A DNA stretch of 64,000 bases, taken from the NCBI GenBank assembly GCA_045577455.1, contig JAZNIJ010000027.1, forward strand, positions 1-64,000. Reading direction: 5' to 3'. Both the position numbers and the translations under genes were made by a program. Position 1 is the first letter of the stretch. Each line of letters starts with the position of its first letter. The stretch comes from SIG653 sp045577455 (GTDB lineage Bacteria > Bacillota > Clostridia > Oscillospirales > CAG-382). This document shows, piece after piece, positions 16,265 to 27,800 of this stretch. The notes under the pieces were generated by a model. It did no database searches. It was given only the letters and a program-made list of their open reading frames with translations, and was not told where the DNA came from.

Positions 16265-17350
16265 TTATAAACTGTCAGTTTTAAAAATAAATTTTTTCTG
16301 AATAAAATAATTAAGAATAAAAAGTGCAACCTGAACAATGAGATATGCAAGGGTATATCCGATAACTCCTTCAAGAAGGTAGATAAGACCGCTGTTGAGA
16401 AGAAGAATAAATATTGCAAGAGCAAAGTATTTAACAGCCGCAGTTGAGGTTTTTTCTTTGGACTTGAAAACAACCTTTTTGTTCATTGCAAAATTGAATA
16501 TACTGCTGAAAACTCTTGCGAGGGCAGGAGAAAAGGTTGTAATTGCAAAATGCCCTGTAAATGCAACAATGCCTGCAACGGTGTATGTTGTTGTTTTGTC
16601 AAATAAGTTGCTCAAAGCCATATGGAAAACAAGGGCAAGTATAAAATCAATAACAAATGATGCAATTGATGACATACAGTATTTCAATATGCAGGAATAT
16701 ATTTTTGCAGAGTCTCTTATTGGATGAAAATGTGATGATGCGTTTTCGTTGATGTATATTGTTTCTATCTCGATTTCGTTTATGGTAATACGATGCTTTG
16801 CAACATAGAGCAGAACATTTATTTCATATTCGTATCTGTCTCCATCAATTGCCGAAAGTTCAGCATAAAGCTCCCTTGAAAAACCTCTCAGCCCCGTTTG
16901 AGTATCTCCAATTTTAACACCGCTTGCAAGAGAAAATGCCCCAATTGTTAATTTGTTTCCGAATTTGCTTTTGAATGGTACATCTCCTGTAAACTTTCTG
17001 CTTCCTATAACAAATTTTTCATTTGAATTCACAAGGAAATCTGCCAACTTTCCAATATCGGTTGGTGTGTGCTGTCCGTCTGCATCTGCTGTTATGATAT
17101 GGGTGCAGGTTGTTTCACTGTTAATATAGTTTATGCCAACTTTTAATGCCCCTCCTTTACCCTTGTTCTGCTGATAACTGATGAGCTTTATATCTGTGAG
17201 CTTTGAGAAAATATTTTCGTATTCTGCTCCGCTGCCATCGTTTACAATAACTATAGTATATTCTTGTTTTTTAAGCTCATCAACGAGTGCAAGCAGCTTT
17301 TCATCAGGTTTGTATGCAGGAATAAGAACCGCAATGTTTTTTTTATCCAT
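16265..17350 (-). CDS. Glycosyltransferase family 2 fused to a GtrA-like membrane domain
   Basis: The first 225 residues are a GT2 domain: AVLIPAYKPDEKL, IVNDGSG, the metal-binding motif ADADGQH and GDTQTGLRGF. The last 135 residues carry four hydrophobic helices with FNFAMNKKVVF and NYFIQKKFIF, the GtrA/flippase-like pattern. Fusions of this type make polyprenyl-phosphate sugars (DPM1/GtrB-like) and help move them across the membrane. It lies in the envelope block just upstream of the two phosphodiester-glycosidase genes, so a shared cell-surface glycan is plausible. The ATG at 17350 starts MDKKNIAVLIPAY. Confidence 0.9.
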   Translation of the reverse strand: MDKKNIAVLIPAYKPDEKLLALVDELKKQEYTIVIVNDGSGAEYENIFSKLTDIKLISYQQNKGKGGALKVGINYINSETTCTHIITADADGQHTPTDIGKLADFLVNSNEKFVIGSRKFTGDVPFKSKFGNKLTIGAFSLASGVKIGDTQTGLRGFSRELYAELSAIDGDRYEYEINVLLYVAKHRITINEIEIETIYINENASSHFHPIRDSAKIYSCILKYCMSSIASFVIDFILALVFHMALSNLFDKTTTYTVAGIVAFTGHFAITTFSPALARVFSSIFNFAMNKKVVFKSKEKTSTAAVKYFALAIFILLLNSGLIYLLEGVIGYTLAYLIVQVALFILNYFIQKKFIFKTDSL

Positions 17351-17398
17351 AAAGAATCAAATCCTCTCTTTTATGAATTCAATTTTGTTTATTTTGGA

Positions 17399-18778
17399 TT
17401 ATTTCCGTTTTTTTCTTGGATTTTTATTGGTTTTTGCCTCTTGTTTTTTAACAAGAAATACGCAACAGATTCCAATAACAGAGCCAATTACAACTAAAAC
17501 GATAACAAAATTTTTTGAAAATCCACTTTTTCCTTCGTTGGGATTTGGTTTGTTTACTTCATCACCGCCCAAAGAAACCTCGTTTATTCCTTGTTTTGGA
17601 ATGAATTCAATTGTTATTGTGTGGTTTTCTGTTATATTTTCAATTGTATAAACCCCGTCCCATGATTTACCGCAGGGGATGATATTTCCGTTATCTTCAA
17701 TTGTGATTGGGAGGGTATATCCACTGCTCGGAATAAATGTTAAAGTATAGCTTTCTCCATTTGATACCATTGCGTTACCATTTGGAGAAAAACTTCCTTT
17801 TCCCGATTTTATAACAATATTTATGTAATGCTCATCAGCAGTCTGAGAAGGGTGCTCGGTTTCACTTTGGATTTTGCTGAAAACTGCTGAAATTTCAATA
17901 TCATTGTTTTCTGCCGTGACTTCAATTGATGAAGAAGCACCTTTTGAAATACCGTTAACCTTCACATCGCTTAAAAAATATCCTTCGTTTGCTGTAAAGT
18001 CAATTTTCTTGCTTGTTCCTGAAAGAATAAATATTTCGGAAACAGAGGCATTTCCGTTTCCGTTTACAGAAACAGAAATCTTTCTGTAGTTTATCTGCTC
18101 ACCATCAACCGACCACACGGGCTTGATAACCGTATTGATGTTATTTATTTCATAGCTATCACCTGGTTTATACAAAACAGAGCCATCGTTGTCTGTCCAA
18201 CCACAAAACTCATAATTATCAGCAGGTGGAGTTGGTGCATTCTGAAGCACTGTTATTTCTCCGATATAATGAGTTGTTTTGTCGTTTGTGTTGGCGTAAA
18301 GAAGATAAGCATCTATTATTAAATCCTTATCCTTTTTTGTCCATGTTGCTTCCAGCTTCATGTCTCCAACAACATTCTCAATCGTTTCGCCTTCGGTATA
18401 ATATTTGGATTTTTTTTCTCCAGAAGCGTTGGTATATGTGTATTTCCATCCACCAAATGTATAATCCCTGAATGTGAAGGTGTTTGTTGCGGTAACAACG
18501 CTTCCGCCTTTGGGAACAGTTTGAGATTCAGGGGGAGTACCCTTTATAAAATTGTTTGGTTCTTTTCCGTTATATGTCAGGTAAAGCCCCTTGCCGTATG
18601 AAATTGTATACATTGTGGCAGGTGGGGTGCTTTCTTCTGTTTCGTTGGAAGAAGTATCGGTTTGTCCCGATTGTGGTGCATCTGACACCTGTTCAGTTGC
18701 TTCTTCAGAGAAAGCAAAAAGAGAAAATAGATTGAGGGCAATAACAACAAACAATAGGGGGAAGATGTATCTTTTCAT
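17399..18778 (-). CDS. Surface protein with InlB-like repeats and C-terminal membrane anchor
   Basis: The 459-residue protein has an N-terminal signal peptide and a Ser/Thr/Glu-rich linker. It then has repeats of the Listeria-Bacteroides/InlB B type, seen as FGGWKYTYT, LEATWTKKD and FCGWTDNDG. Beta-rich modules of the kind NGNGNASVSEIF and NEGYFLSDVKVNG follow. It ends in a single membrane helix (about 430-450) and a very basic tail (KNPRKKRK). No LPXTG motif precedes the helix. It is presumably displayed outside the cell in the same envelope block as the glycosyltransferase. Ligand unknown. Confidence 0.75.
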   Translation of the reverse strand: MKRYIFPLLFVVIALNLFSLFAFSEEATEQVSDAPQSGQTDTSSNETEESTPPATMYTISYGKGLYLTYNGKEPNNFIKGTPPESQTVPKGGSVVTATNTFTFRDYTFGGWKYTYTNASGEKKSKYYTEGETIENVVGDMKLEATWTKKDKDLIIDAYLLYANTNDKTTHYIGEITVLQNAPTPPADNYEFCGWTDNDGSVLYKPGDSYEINNINTVIKPVWSVDGEQINYRKISVSVNGNGNASVSEIFILSGTSKKIDFTANEGYFLSDVKVNGISKGASSSIEVTAENNDIEISAVFSKIQSETEHPSQTADEHYINIVIKSGKGSFSPNGNAMVSNGESYTLTFIPSSGYTLPITIEDNGNIIPCGKSWDGVYTIENITENHTITIEFIPKQGINEVSLGGDEVNKPNPNEGKSGFSKNFVIVLVVIGSVIGICCVFLVKKQEAKTNKNPRKKRK

Positions 18779-18886
18779 AATTAAATACCAAATCCTTTAA
18801 AATAACCTTAATGATGTTTAGTATGCAAGGTTTAAATCGCATAAAACAATGTTTCACAGAAGAGTTTATATAAACAGGGCAAATAG

Positions 18887-20488
18887 TTATTTATCCCATT
18901 TTTTACAGAGGTCGTTTATTTGTGATGTCAGCTTTCCGATTTCCTTGCTTTTTGCATGGCGTTTTCTTTCAACGATTGCAATAAGCCGACGCATTGCCGC
19001 AAGCAAACGGTCATAAGCAGTTGTTGTTGCTTTTCCTTTTGGAACAGACAGAGTTTTAACAATTTTAGCTGTGTTACCTTTTTCAAGACACCTCATTGTG
19101 AGAAGGTCATATTCTCCACCGTTATATGGAGCAACTGATGGCATATCTAACTTTTTACGAATTTTTTCTGCAAATTCATCGCAAACACCATCGTTACCAT
19201 GGTTAACGAAAACCATTTCAGGGGATGTTTTAAGGTTTTTAAGCCAATCAAGAAGCATATTCATATCGGCATGACCGCTTATACCGTCCATTTTTTCAAT
19301 GTTGGCTTTAACGGCAATTTCTTCACCCATAATTGTAACACGAGGTGCGCCGTCAAGGATAATTCTTCCAAGAGTTCCAACGGATTGATATCCAACAAAC
19401 AAAATTGTACATTCCCGTCTCCAAAGGTTATGTTTCAGATGATGCCTTATTCTTCCTGCTTCACACATTCCGCTTGATGAAATAATAATTTTAGGCAGTG
19501 GGTCATTGTTTATTGCAACAGAATCCTGGCTTGTTACAGAAAGGTTGAGATTTTTAAAATTGAGAATATTAACTCCGTTTCTGATATATGCAAGAGTTTC
19601 TTCGTCATAATATTCTATCATATCATCGGAATATATTCTCGTTGCTTCAACGGAAAGAGGGCTGTCTACATAAACGGGTATGCCCTCATCTATCATTTTA
19701 CCTTCTTTGAGCTGATGAATAAGGTATAAAAGCTCTTGTGTTCTTCCAATTGCAAAAGAGGGAATAACAACATTTCCACCTTTGCTTGTGGTTTCGTTTA
19801 TTATTCTTCTGAGCTGTGATAAATAATCCTCGCGTTCACCATGAACTCTGTCTCCGTATGTTGATTCAACTATAACAATATCTGCCTTTTCGGGCTTAAC
19901 AGGGTCTTTTATAAGTGGGCGTGAAATATTTCCCACATCACCTGAAAAAAGTATATCCTTTGTAACATCATTTTCTGTTACGGAAAGCAGAATGCTTGCC
20001 GAACCGAGCAGATGACCTGCATCTATAAATTTAACTTTTATAAAATCAAGAATATCGTATTCTGTGTTATAACTGCAAGGAACAAACTGCTCTAAACAGG
20101 CGTTAACATTGTCTTGGTTGTATAGGGGAACATATTCTTCTGCTCCCGAGCGTTTTGCCTTTCTGTTTCTCCAGATTGCTTCCGTTTCCTGAATATGGGC
20201 AGAGTCCAGAAGCATAATGCGGCAAAGCTGCATAGTTGCCGTTGTTGCGTATATTTCTCCCTTGTAGCCGTTGGCTGTAAGATAGGGTAACTTTCCCGAA
20301 TGGTCGATATGGGCGTGAGTTAGAAAAACGCAATCAAGCTGAGATGGAGCAAAAGGTAAAGAAATGTTTTCGTATGTGTCTGCGCCTTGCTCCATTCCGC
20401 AATCAATAAGAATCTTTTTTCCGTTTGCTTCAATAAGAGTGCATGACCCTGTTACCTCGTGGGCAGCACCTAAAAAAGTTATTTTCAT
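18887..20488 (-). CDS. Metallo-beta-lactamase-fold / beta-CASP nuclease-like protein
   Basis: The 533-residue protein opens MKITFLGAAHEVTGSCTLIE and carries the metal site THAHIDH (57-63). Then come DAGHLLGSAS, FSGDVGN and ESTYGDR, the beta-CASP region with SSSGMCEAGR, and GHADMNMLLDW. This is the bacterial branch related to CPSF-type RNA nucleases (YSH1-like/RNA-specificity domain). The natural substrate is unknown. I chose the ATG at 20488, preceded by GAAAGG, over an in-frame one at 20515. A Lys/Arg-rich C-terminal tail could bind RNA. Two palindrome copies lie upstream. Confidence 0.9.
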   Translation of the reverse strand: MKITFLGAAHEVTGSCTLIEANGKKILIDCGMEQGADTYENISLPFAPSQLDCVFLTHAHIDHSGKLPYLTANGYKGEIYATTATMQLCRIMLLDSAHIQETEAIWRNRKAKRSGAEEYVPLYNQDNVNACLEQFVPCSYNTEYDILDFIKVKFIDAGHLLGSASILLSVTENDVTKDILFSGDVGNISRPLIKDPVKPEKADIVIVESTYGDRVHGEREDYLSQLRRIINETTSKGGNVVIPSFAIGRTQELLYLIHQLKEGKMIDEGIPVYVDSPLSVEATRIYSDDMIEYYDEETLAYIRNGVNILNFKNLNLSVTSQDSVAINNDPLPKIIISSSGMCEAGRIRHHLKHNLWRRECTILFVGYQSVGTLGRIILDGAPRVTIMGEEIAVKANIEKMDGISGHADMNMLLDWLKNLKTSPEMVFVNHGNDGVCDEFAEKIRKKLDMPSVAPYNGGEYDLLTMRCLEKGNTAKIVKTLSVPKGKATTTAYDRLLAAMRRLIAIVERKRHAKSKEIGKLTSQINDLCKKWDK

Positions 20489-20531
20489 AATATGCCTTTC
20501 TTTACTCAGAGACAAAAAAGTTAATATATGG

Positions 20532-20582
20532 TTTTCATCTTTGAAGATAACAAAGAGTTGTTATTTTCATCTTTTAAGATAA
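20532..20582 (-). promoter_or_regulatory. Paired palindromic repeats upstream of the beta-CASP gene (candidate operator)
   Basis: Two 19-base copies of TTTTCATCTTTNAAGATAA (20532-20550 and 20564-20582) differ at one base. Each contains the inverted arms ATCTT and AAGAT. They are spaced 32 bases apart, close to three helix turns, on the same face of the DNA. They lie 44-94 bases before the start codon, where a dimeric regulator could act. The regulator is unknown. Confidence 0.5.
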
Positions 20583-20660
20583 ATAGTGTGCCATATAATT
20601 CTTATTTTCCGTAAAAGCTAATTGATATATTATGTGGTTTTTTATTTTTAAATATTACAA

Positions 20661-21503
20661 TTAAAAATTGCAAATATCGGTGAGCCATTTTTTGCTCATT
20701 TCAACCCATCTTTCACAGTATGGGTTAATTTGCCAGTGTGCCTCCCTTGAGATTGCCGTTGTTATGTTACAGTTTGCAAGTCCGTGGCACCCTGATGGGA
20801 AAATATGAAGCTCAAAGGGAACTTTGTTTTCAGATAATGATTTTGCCATGAGAATTGAATTCATAACAGGAACACAGTCATCGTTTGCTGTGTGCCAGAG
20901 AAATATAGGCGGAGTTTTTTCCGTAACTCTTTTTTCAATTGAGAGACGGTTTAAATTTTCTTCGTTTTCGTTTTCTCCCAAAAGATTTGAGAAAGAACCG
21001 TGATGCCAATATCTGCTATCCGATGTAATAACAGGGTAACAAAGAATAGCGGCGTTTGGTCTGTTGTAATCTTTTTCAATTCCTAACTTTTGCGCAACAC
21101 CGTCCTCATCCCACATTGTTGCAAGACAGCCGGCAAGATGACCACCTGCAGAAAAGCCAATAACCGCAATTTTATCAACATCTGTAAACCATTCGTCGCT
21201 GTTTCTTCTGATAAGAGCCATAGCTACCGATGCTTCAAGAAGCTGTTCGGGGTATCTCACAGGTGCAACGCTGTAATCCAAAACAAATGTGTTAAAACCC
21301 AATGTTGCATAATGAAGTGCAATCGGTTCACTCTCTCTTTGGGAAACCATACCATATCCACCACCGGGCATAACAAGAACGGAAGGATGCTTTCTGTTTG
21401 GGTCGGTTTCTTTATTTGGACTAAGCAAATAGCAGGAAAGGGTTGGGTTGGATGATGATTCAAGTTCAAAATAATCTTTAAGGTTAAGAGTGAAGGTTTT
21501 CAT
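20661..21503 (-). CDS. Alpha/beta hydrolase, BD-FAE/acetyl-esterase-like
   Basis: The 280-residue protein has the alpha/beta-hydrolase oxyanion motif PGGGYGM. It also has the nucleophile elbow GFSAGGHLAG, an aspartate in the HTANDDCVP segment and the histidine of GCHGLA, together a Ser-Asp-His triad. This set fits the carbohydrate acetyl-esterase-like group (BD-FAE/Axe-type), which removes acetyl groups from plant xylans or other glycans. There is no signal peptide, so it should act on imported oligosaccharides or small esters. It has its own promoter and a 160-base leader. Confidence 0.87.
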   Translation of the reverse strand: MKTFTLNLKDYFELESSSNPTLSCYLLSPNKETDPNRKHPSVLVMPGGGYGMVSQRESEPIALHYATLGFNTFVLDYSVAPVRYPEQLLEASVAMALIRRNSDEWFTDVDKIAVIGFSAGGHLAGCLATMWDEDGVAQKLGIEKDYNRPNAAILCYPVITSDSRYWHHGSFSNLLGENENEENLNRLSIEKRVTEKTPPIFLWHTANDDCVPVMNSILMAKSLSENKVPFELHIFPSGCHGLANCNITTAISREAHWQINPYCERWVEMSKKWLTDICNF

Positions 21504-21673
21504 ATTATTATTCTTTTCACTGTTTAAATGTGAAATTCCTTTTTAAAATATAGTATTACAGCCATTGATTTAATTTTGTATTTCAATGCGTTTTTCGGGG
21601 AATTAACACCGAAGAAAGTGGAATTTTTTACATACTCCCTATGCATACAATTACACATATTACATTAACTGAC

Positions 21674-21702
21674 AGTATACCACATTTTGAAAGGAATTTC
21701 AA
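21674..21702 (-). promoter_or_regulatory. Promoter of the alpha/beta hydrolase gene
   Basis: TTGAAA, a 17-base spacer and TATACT on the minus strand. It lies in the 298-base gap 21504-21801. The leader holds a small hairpin (TTCGG / CCGAA around 21595). Nothing else was seen in the gap. Confidence 0.75.
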
Positions 21703-21801
21703 TACATTTAAACAATTTTTAGCATTATTAAGAAGAAATAATTCCTGTTTTTTCAGCGTTATATGGTTTATTGATATAATACCACATTATAAATAAATTT
21801 A

Positions 21802-24800
21802 TTATTCAAAGTAAACCTCAATGACGCTGTCTCTCGGTGGAATTATATAGGGAAATAAGGTTGCAACTCCGTCTGCTTTAACGGAAGGAATACCTTTTTT
21901 TGCAATAACAGTGAGAGAATAATCTCCAAACTGCAATTTTGCGGTGTATGGTATAAGGGGCTTTATCTCAACAGATTTGAATTCTCCCAAATACTTTTCC
22001 GTTCCGTTTGAAAGGGTACTTCCTGAAAATTTAAGCCCTAAAACATATTCTATAATTGCAACAGAATACCAAGAGGCCGCACCTGTATACCAGCTCCAGC
22101 CACCTCTGCCCCCAAATTCATCAGAATAAATGTCGGCAGAAAGTACATAGGGTTCATTTTTGTATTTTTCTGCTTTTTCAACCGTTTTGCATCTTGAAAT
22201 CGGATTTATTTTTGAAAGCAGTTTAAGTCCCAATTCTCCCTCTCCGCATTGTATAAGTGCAATTGCTGTCCATACTGCAGCGTGGGTATATTGACCTCCG
22301 TTTTCTCTGACGGAATGTGGATAAAGGTTAATATAACCACCGTTTTCTGTTTCTTTTCCAAATGGTGGGTAAAACAGCTTCAATGTTTCTGTTCCTTTGT
22401 CGTACAGCTTCTCAAAGGCAATGAGCAACGCTTCCTTTGCCCTTTTTTTGTTTTTTCCTGCAAAAACAGCAAATGCCTGACATAGAATATCTGTTGCACA
22501 TGCTTTTGTTTCTCCAATTCCAAAATATGTGCCATCGTCAGAAACACATCTTACATATTGCCCATTTATAAAGTATTCGTTTTCTATCAATTCACCCATT
22601 TGAGACGCTTTACAAAGAAACCACTCTTTTGAGTATTTCTCTTTGATGTTATCGCAGTTGGATAAAGGCATATTATTGGAAATTGCGGGTTTGTTTTTGC
22701 CATAGGATAAAGGTACATTTTCATTATTGGAAAAATAGGGTTCGTCTTCATCACGGGATAAAGCCGTATTTTCATTGTTGGAAATCAAGGGTTCATTTTG
22801 CATATATGGTGCAAATGATTTTGTTGCCAAAATGAGAAGCCACGCTGTAAATATGCTTATACCTTCTCCCTTTATGCCCATTTGGGAGAAACCGTCATTC
22901 CAATCACAACACCCCATGAGAGGGATACCGTTTTTGCAGTTTTCAAAACCCCTTTTAAGGGCTAATATGCAGTGGTGATAAAGTGTTGCGCTATCCTTGG
23001 TGAAAACACCCTTTTCGTATCTTTCGTTAAGCTCACCCAGTGGGGGCGAATCCACAAAAGGAGCTTCTTCCAAAAGTATTGCGCTATCTCCCGTTAACTT
23101 TATATATTTGGCACAAACAAGGGGAAGGTATAAATAATCGTCGGAGCATGTTGTTCTTATTCCAAAATGTTCTCCCTTTATTTCGTGCCACCAATGCATA
23201 ACAGACCCATCTTTATATTGATGTGATGCACAATTAAGAATATGCTTTCTCACATCTGTCCTTCTTGAATATACAAGTGAAAGACAATCCTGAAGCTGGT
23301 CTCTGAACCCAAACGCTCCTCCGTTTTGATAAAATCCCGTTTTTGCATAAAAACGAGATGCGGCCGTTTGATAAAACAGGAAAGGGAACAATTTATCCAA
23401 TTCATCAAATTCCGTTTTGAATTTCAGATTTGGTATAAAGGATTCTGAAAAAAATCCCTGTTCTTTTCTCTGTTTTTCTGCGTTTTCAAATGTTATTTCT
23501 TTTAAAACTGTTTGAGAAAACTCTGACAGATATTCTTCTGAAAAAACAACAGAATTTTCTGCGTTTTTCTTACCACAACCATTTTCAAATTCCTCATTAG
23601 AGCATATGCCATTTTCAACGGTTTTTTCTCCTAAAACGAAAATACATTCGCTTCCACACGAAAAAAGAGTAATTTCATTTCCAAATGTTGTTGGTATTGA
23701 AATTATATCGCTGTTTCCCTTGGCAATGCAATACCCGAATGTGTTTTTAAGGTTCATATTCAGCATATTGTAAAACAGAGCAACGCTATCTCGTTTTTCT
23801 GTTGTTTTTCTCAACTGAATTTTGCATCCCTGTCCTATAGCTTCACCGAGAAACGGAATGAAAGAGTAACAGCAGGAAATATTTTCTTTTGAAAAACTAA
23901 CTGAAATATACTTCCTTTTTTCGCTTGGTGAAACAAAAACAGTAACAGAAAATTCAACATCCAAAAAGCTGCCCTTATAATTTGCAACACCGTTTTTACA
24001 AGTGAATGTTTTGCTTTCATAACATAAATCGTATAGCTTGTTTTCGTAATAGGCAAAGAGCTTTTCTCCTGAGATAGCGTTGGGAGATTCATCGTAAAGG
24101 GTGATTTTGCAAAGCCGTGAGTTTTCGGAAAAAGTAAATCCCAAGGATGAATCAGTAACAACGCTTCCAAAATTCTTACCCGATAAAACATATGAATATG
24201 GTTTTCTCTTTTTTATAAGGTCTTTTTGAAAAACAAAGCCGTTTTCTTTTATTTCTATAAAATTATTGCTATCTTTTCTTGTTTCAGTTTTATCATCGCA
24301 AACTGAAATAGTTTCTTTTTTTCTTTCAGGAAGCAATGGTAAAATAGTATCTGGTTTTTCATCTGTATGAAATTTATTTGAAACTGTTTCAAATGCACAA
24401 AAGGTATCTTTAATCGCAAAAAGCTCCTTGGATGGAAAAAGGTGAATTCCGGGTGACTTGTCCTTAAAGCTGTCGCATTTGCATAGGGATATAATATTAT
24501 TCAGCGTTTGCTTAGTTTTTCCAAAGTATAAATCTTCTTCATCGTAAAACAAAAACAAATCATATTTTAAATATCCTTGATACAAAGCATTATAAACCCT
24601 CAGATGTTCTTCAAGCTCCCCTGTGTGAAAATCTTTAATATATAGAGCATAAATAGGGAAATCACCGCTTACACCTTTTTTCCATAGCTCCTCACGGGCA
24701 AAAACAAAACCGTTATTTGAGTATATTGGTTTGTTGAAAATAATTCGGGAAGCGATTTTTCCAAGCAAAACGGGATTTACCATGGAAGAATTTTTAATTT

Positions 24801-27800
24801 TGGAGGTGTTTCTTTGCATTTCCTTTTGAACAGCTTTTTTGCTTTGCTCCTTGGTTTTACCAACACCTATATAGAATTTGCAACATCCTCCCGAGGTTTC
24901 CACTGCCCTTAAATAACAAAGGGGATAAACCGATGGGATATTTTCCCCATTTTCCAAATGACAGAAAAGATCGTTTACCTCCAACGAATCCCTTGATGTG
25001 AGGTAATTTGAAATTTTTCCACTACAGCAGACGCAAACTGTAAAAGGAACATTCTCAGATGTTATAAAAAGGCAGTTTTCATCAAACTCAACCTTTGTTT
25101 TCATGCACGAGAATGACTTTGCAGAATAATAATAACTGTCTTTTGCCATCTGGGGTTCAAAAACGATAAACGGAGAGAGCTTTCGTTTGATGTTTCCCCT
25201 TGTTTCAATTATGAAACAATCGTTTGTGTTTGAAAGATAATAGTTTACGCTTGAAGCAAAATCTTTTCCTGAAATTATATGAGAAGAATAATCCATTCCA
25301 AACTCAAATGTGCATTTATCAAAGCATTGGGAAAGGAGAGGGGCAATATATTTTGTTTCCCCTTCACTGTCAATGAAACCAACCGATAGGGAATGAGTAA
25401 TTTTTCCAATTTCAAAATACGCTTCGTTAATTGGTATACCTCTGTAGAGGAGCTGAACCGTTCCACAATCTGAAATTATCATATTGAGATTTCCCGATGA
25501 AACAACTGCTGTTTCCGGAGAATCTATTGACGGCATATAGGTAACACCGTTAAAAAGTTTTGCTTTAGTTATAGCTGTTTTGGAGCTTGGGTTTTCAAAA
25601 ACAGGGGCATTGGTTGGGATTTTTTCTTTCAAAAGCCCATTTGCGGAACTCATCTCTTTGTCCGACATAAATCGCTTTACAAAAATATTGTCAAAACAAG
25701 AGTTTGCACAGGCAATAATACTCATTCCCATGTGGTGAGCCATGTAGCTTTTAACTATTGCTTTTTCTGCATTAAGGTCAACTGCTTCGTAAAATCCGTA
25801 ATTGCCCCAAACACCAATTTTCTTTAACTTTTCAAGGTTGGAAATGGAGATTTTTCTGTTTATGCAAAGGGTTAAAAAAGCAGAATATGGAGAAAAAACA
25901 AGCTCATCTTTGGCGTATCGCTTAAGGGAGAGGGAAGGGATTCCATGTGCCTTGTATTGATAATTCAGAGAGCTGTCAAAGGCATAAAAACCGCTTTCTG
26001 ATATACCCCATATTCCCATTGCTGATAGTTTTTTCTGCTCGTGAAAAGCAAATGATAACGCTTCGTATGAAAATGAATTTTTGTAAAGAGGTAAAAGCAA
26101 CACAGGCATAAAATATTCAAACATCGTTCCAGACCAGGAAGCAAGCCCCATAAAACGTTTGTTTGATATTATTGTTCGTCCGAGAGACTTCCAATGGCTA
26201 TACGGAACATTGCCTTTTGCAACTGCAAAATAGCTGGTTGTTCTTGCTTCGCTCATAAAAAGGTCATAGCAGTTTTTTTCCATTCTGTTTTCGTCTGTAT
26301 GCATACCGATGGAAAACAGCTTTTTCTTTTTGTTGTAAAGAACAGAAAAATCCGTGCTGTTGATAATATGGTTTATTCTTTGGGTAAAAAGGAAAATTTC
26401 TTTTTCTTCAAGACCTTCTCTAAGTGCAACAAGGGAGGTTATGAAGTTTCCGCTGTCAACCGTTGAAACAAATCTTTCTCCAATTGTGCTCAAATGCTTA
26501 AGCTCATACCAATTAAACAAATGACCGTTCCACTTTTCCAGCTTTTCTATAGATAACAAAGTTTTGTCAATGCGATTTGTTAGCTCATCCTTGGTTAAAA
26601 AGCCAAAATCACTTGCAGAAAGGCAGGAGAGGAGATAAAGCCCTATATTGGTTGGAGAGGTTCTCATTGCAACTGCATCTGTTGGCGCGGTTTGTACATT
26701 GTCGGGAGGAAGATAGTTTGTTCTTGCGTCAACATAATCCTTGAAAAATCCCCATATTTTTTCAGAATAATAAAAAAGTGTTTCTTTTTCTTTTTGGGAT
26801 ATGCGTTCTGTTCTTTCTTTTGGTTTTGATAAAAGATATAATGCAAATGGGGTTAACATCCATATAAGCCCAAACATAAACAGAAGCAATTTTGTTGCTA
26901 TATTGGTAAACAGAACGCTTGCTAAAACCAATACTGAACCAGAAAGTATATTTATCAGGAAAGCGGAAAGATACCCTAATATAGTTTTAGATGTTGTTTT
27001 TTCCGAAATCTCAAATGTTTTCCATTCCAAGAGCTTCTTTTTTGAAAATACCATTCTCCAAATACTTTTTGAGAAAGCGTTTAAGCTCACATATGCGTTA
27101 TATGGCAATGTTGCAATTTCATATATAAAACGGAGAAGGTTTGAAAAATATACCCCTGTAACTTCAGAATAAAACCTTCTGCCTAAAACAACAGTTTTGT
27201 TATATGCCCTGAATGGAGCAAAAACAATAACGGAAGCAAATGGAAGGGTAAGGTAGAGCGTTGAAAATATAACAGTTTTTGGAAAATTTCCAATAATACC
27301 GAGAGCAGAAAGGATTAAAAGCATGAAAGAAGCAAGAGGGGTTATATGCCTTAAAATATTGTTGAGAATTTTGAAAACGGAAAAAGGAGACATCTTTTCT
27401 CTAAGATGCTTTTGGGTTACAAAAATGAGATTTTGAACATCACCTCTTATCCAGCGGTGTTGCCTTGAGAAATAAGAAATTGGGTTTGTTGGTGCGTTAT
27501 CCGTTGTTGTTATCTCTGAAACAAGCCGACATCTCAGTAAATTTCCTTCGGGCATATCGTGGCTCAGTATTTTGCCTTTTGGCATTGACTGAATTACCAT
27601 TTCTTTGTAAAGATTTACATTAACAAGACCTTTTCCGCAAAAAACTCCACTTCCAAAAACAGATTGAAAACGCTCATAAGAAGCACTTTCATAATTGTCA
27701 ATTCCACCCGAACCGGAAATGAATCCCTCAAAATCGGTTTTTTTCTCATGTATCAGCTCAAATTTAACCGACGGCTGAAAAACACCATACCCCTTTATAA

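Noticed and set aside
15670..16301. Open frames on both strands over the hexapeptide repeat
   Set aside because: Repeats whose unit length is a multiple of three keep several frames open; only the minus frame has a lipoprotein signal and a conserved domain.
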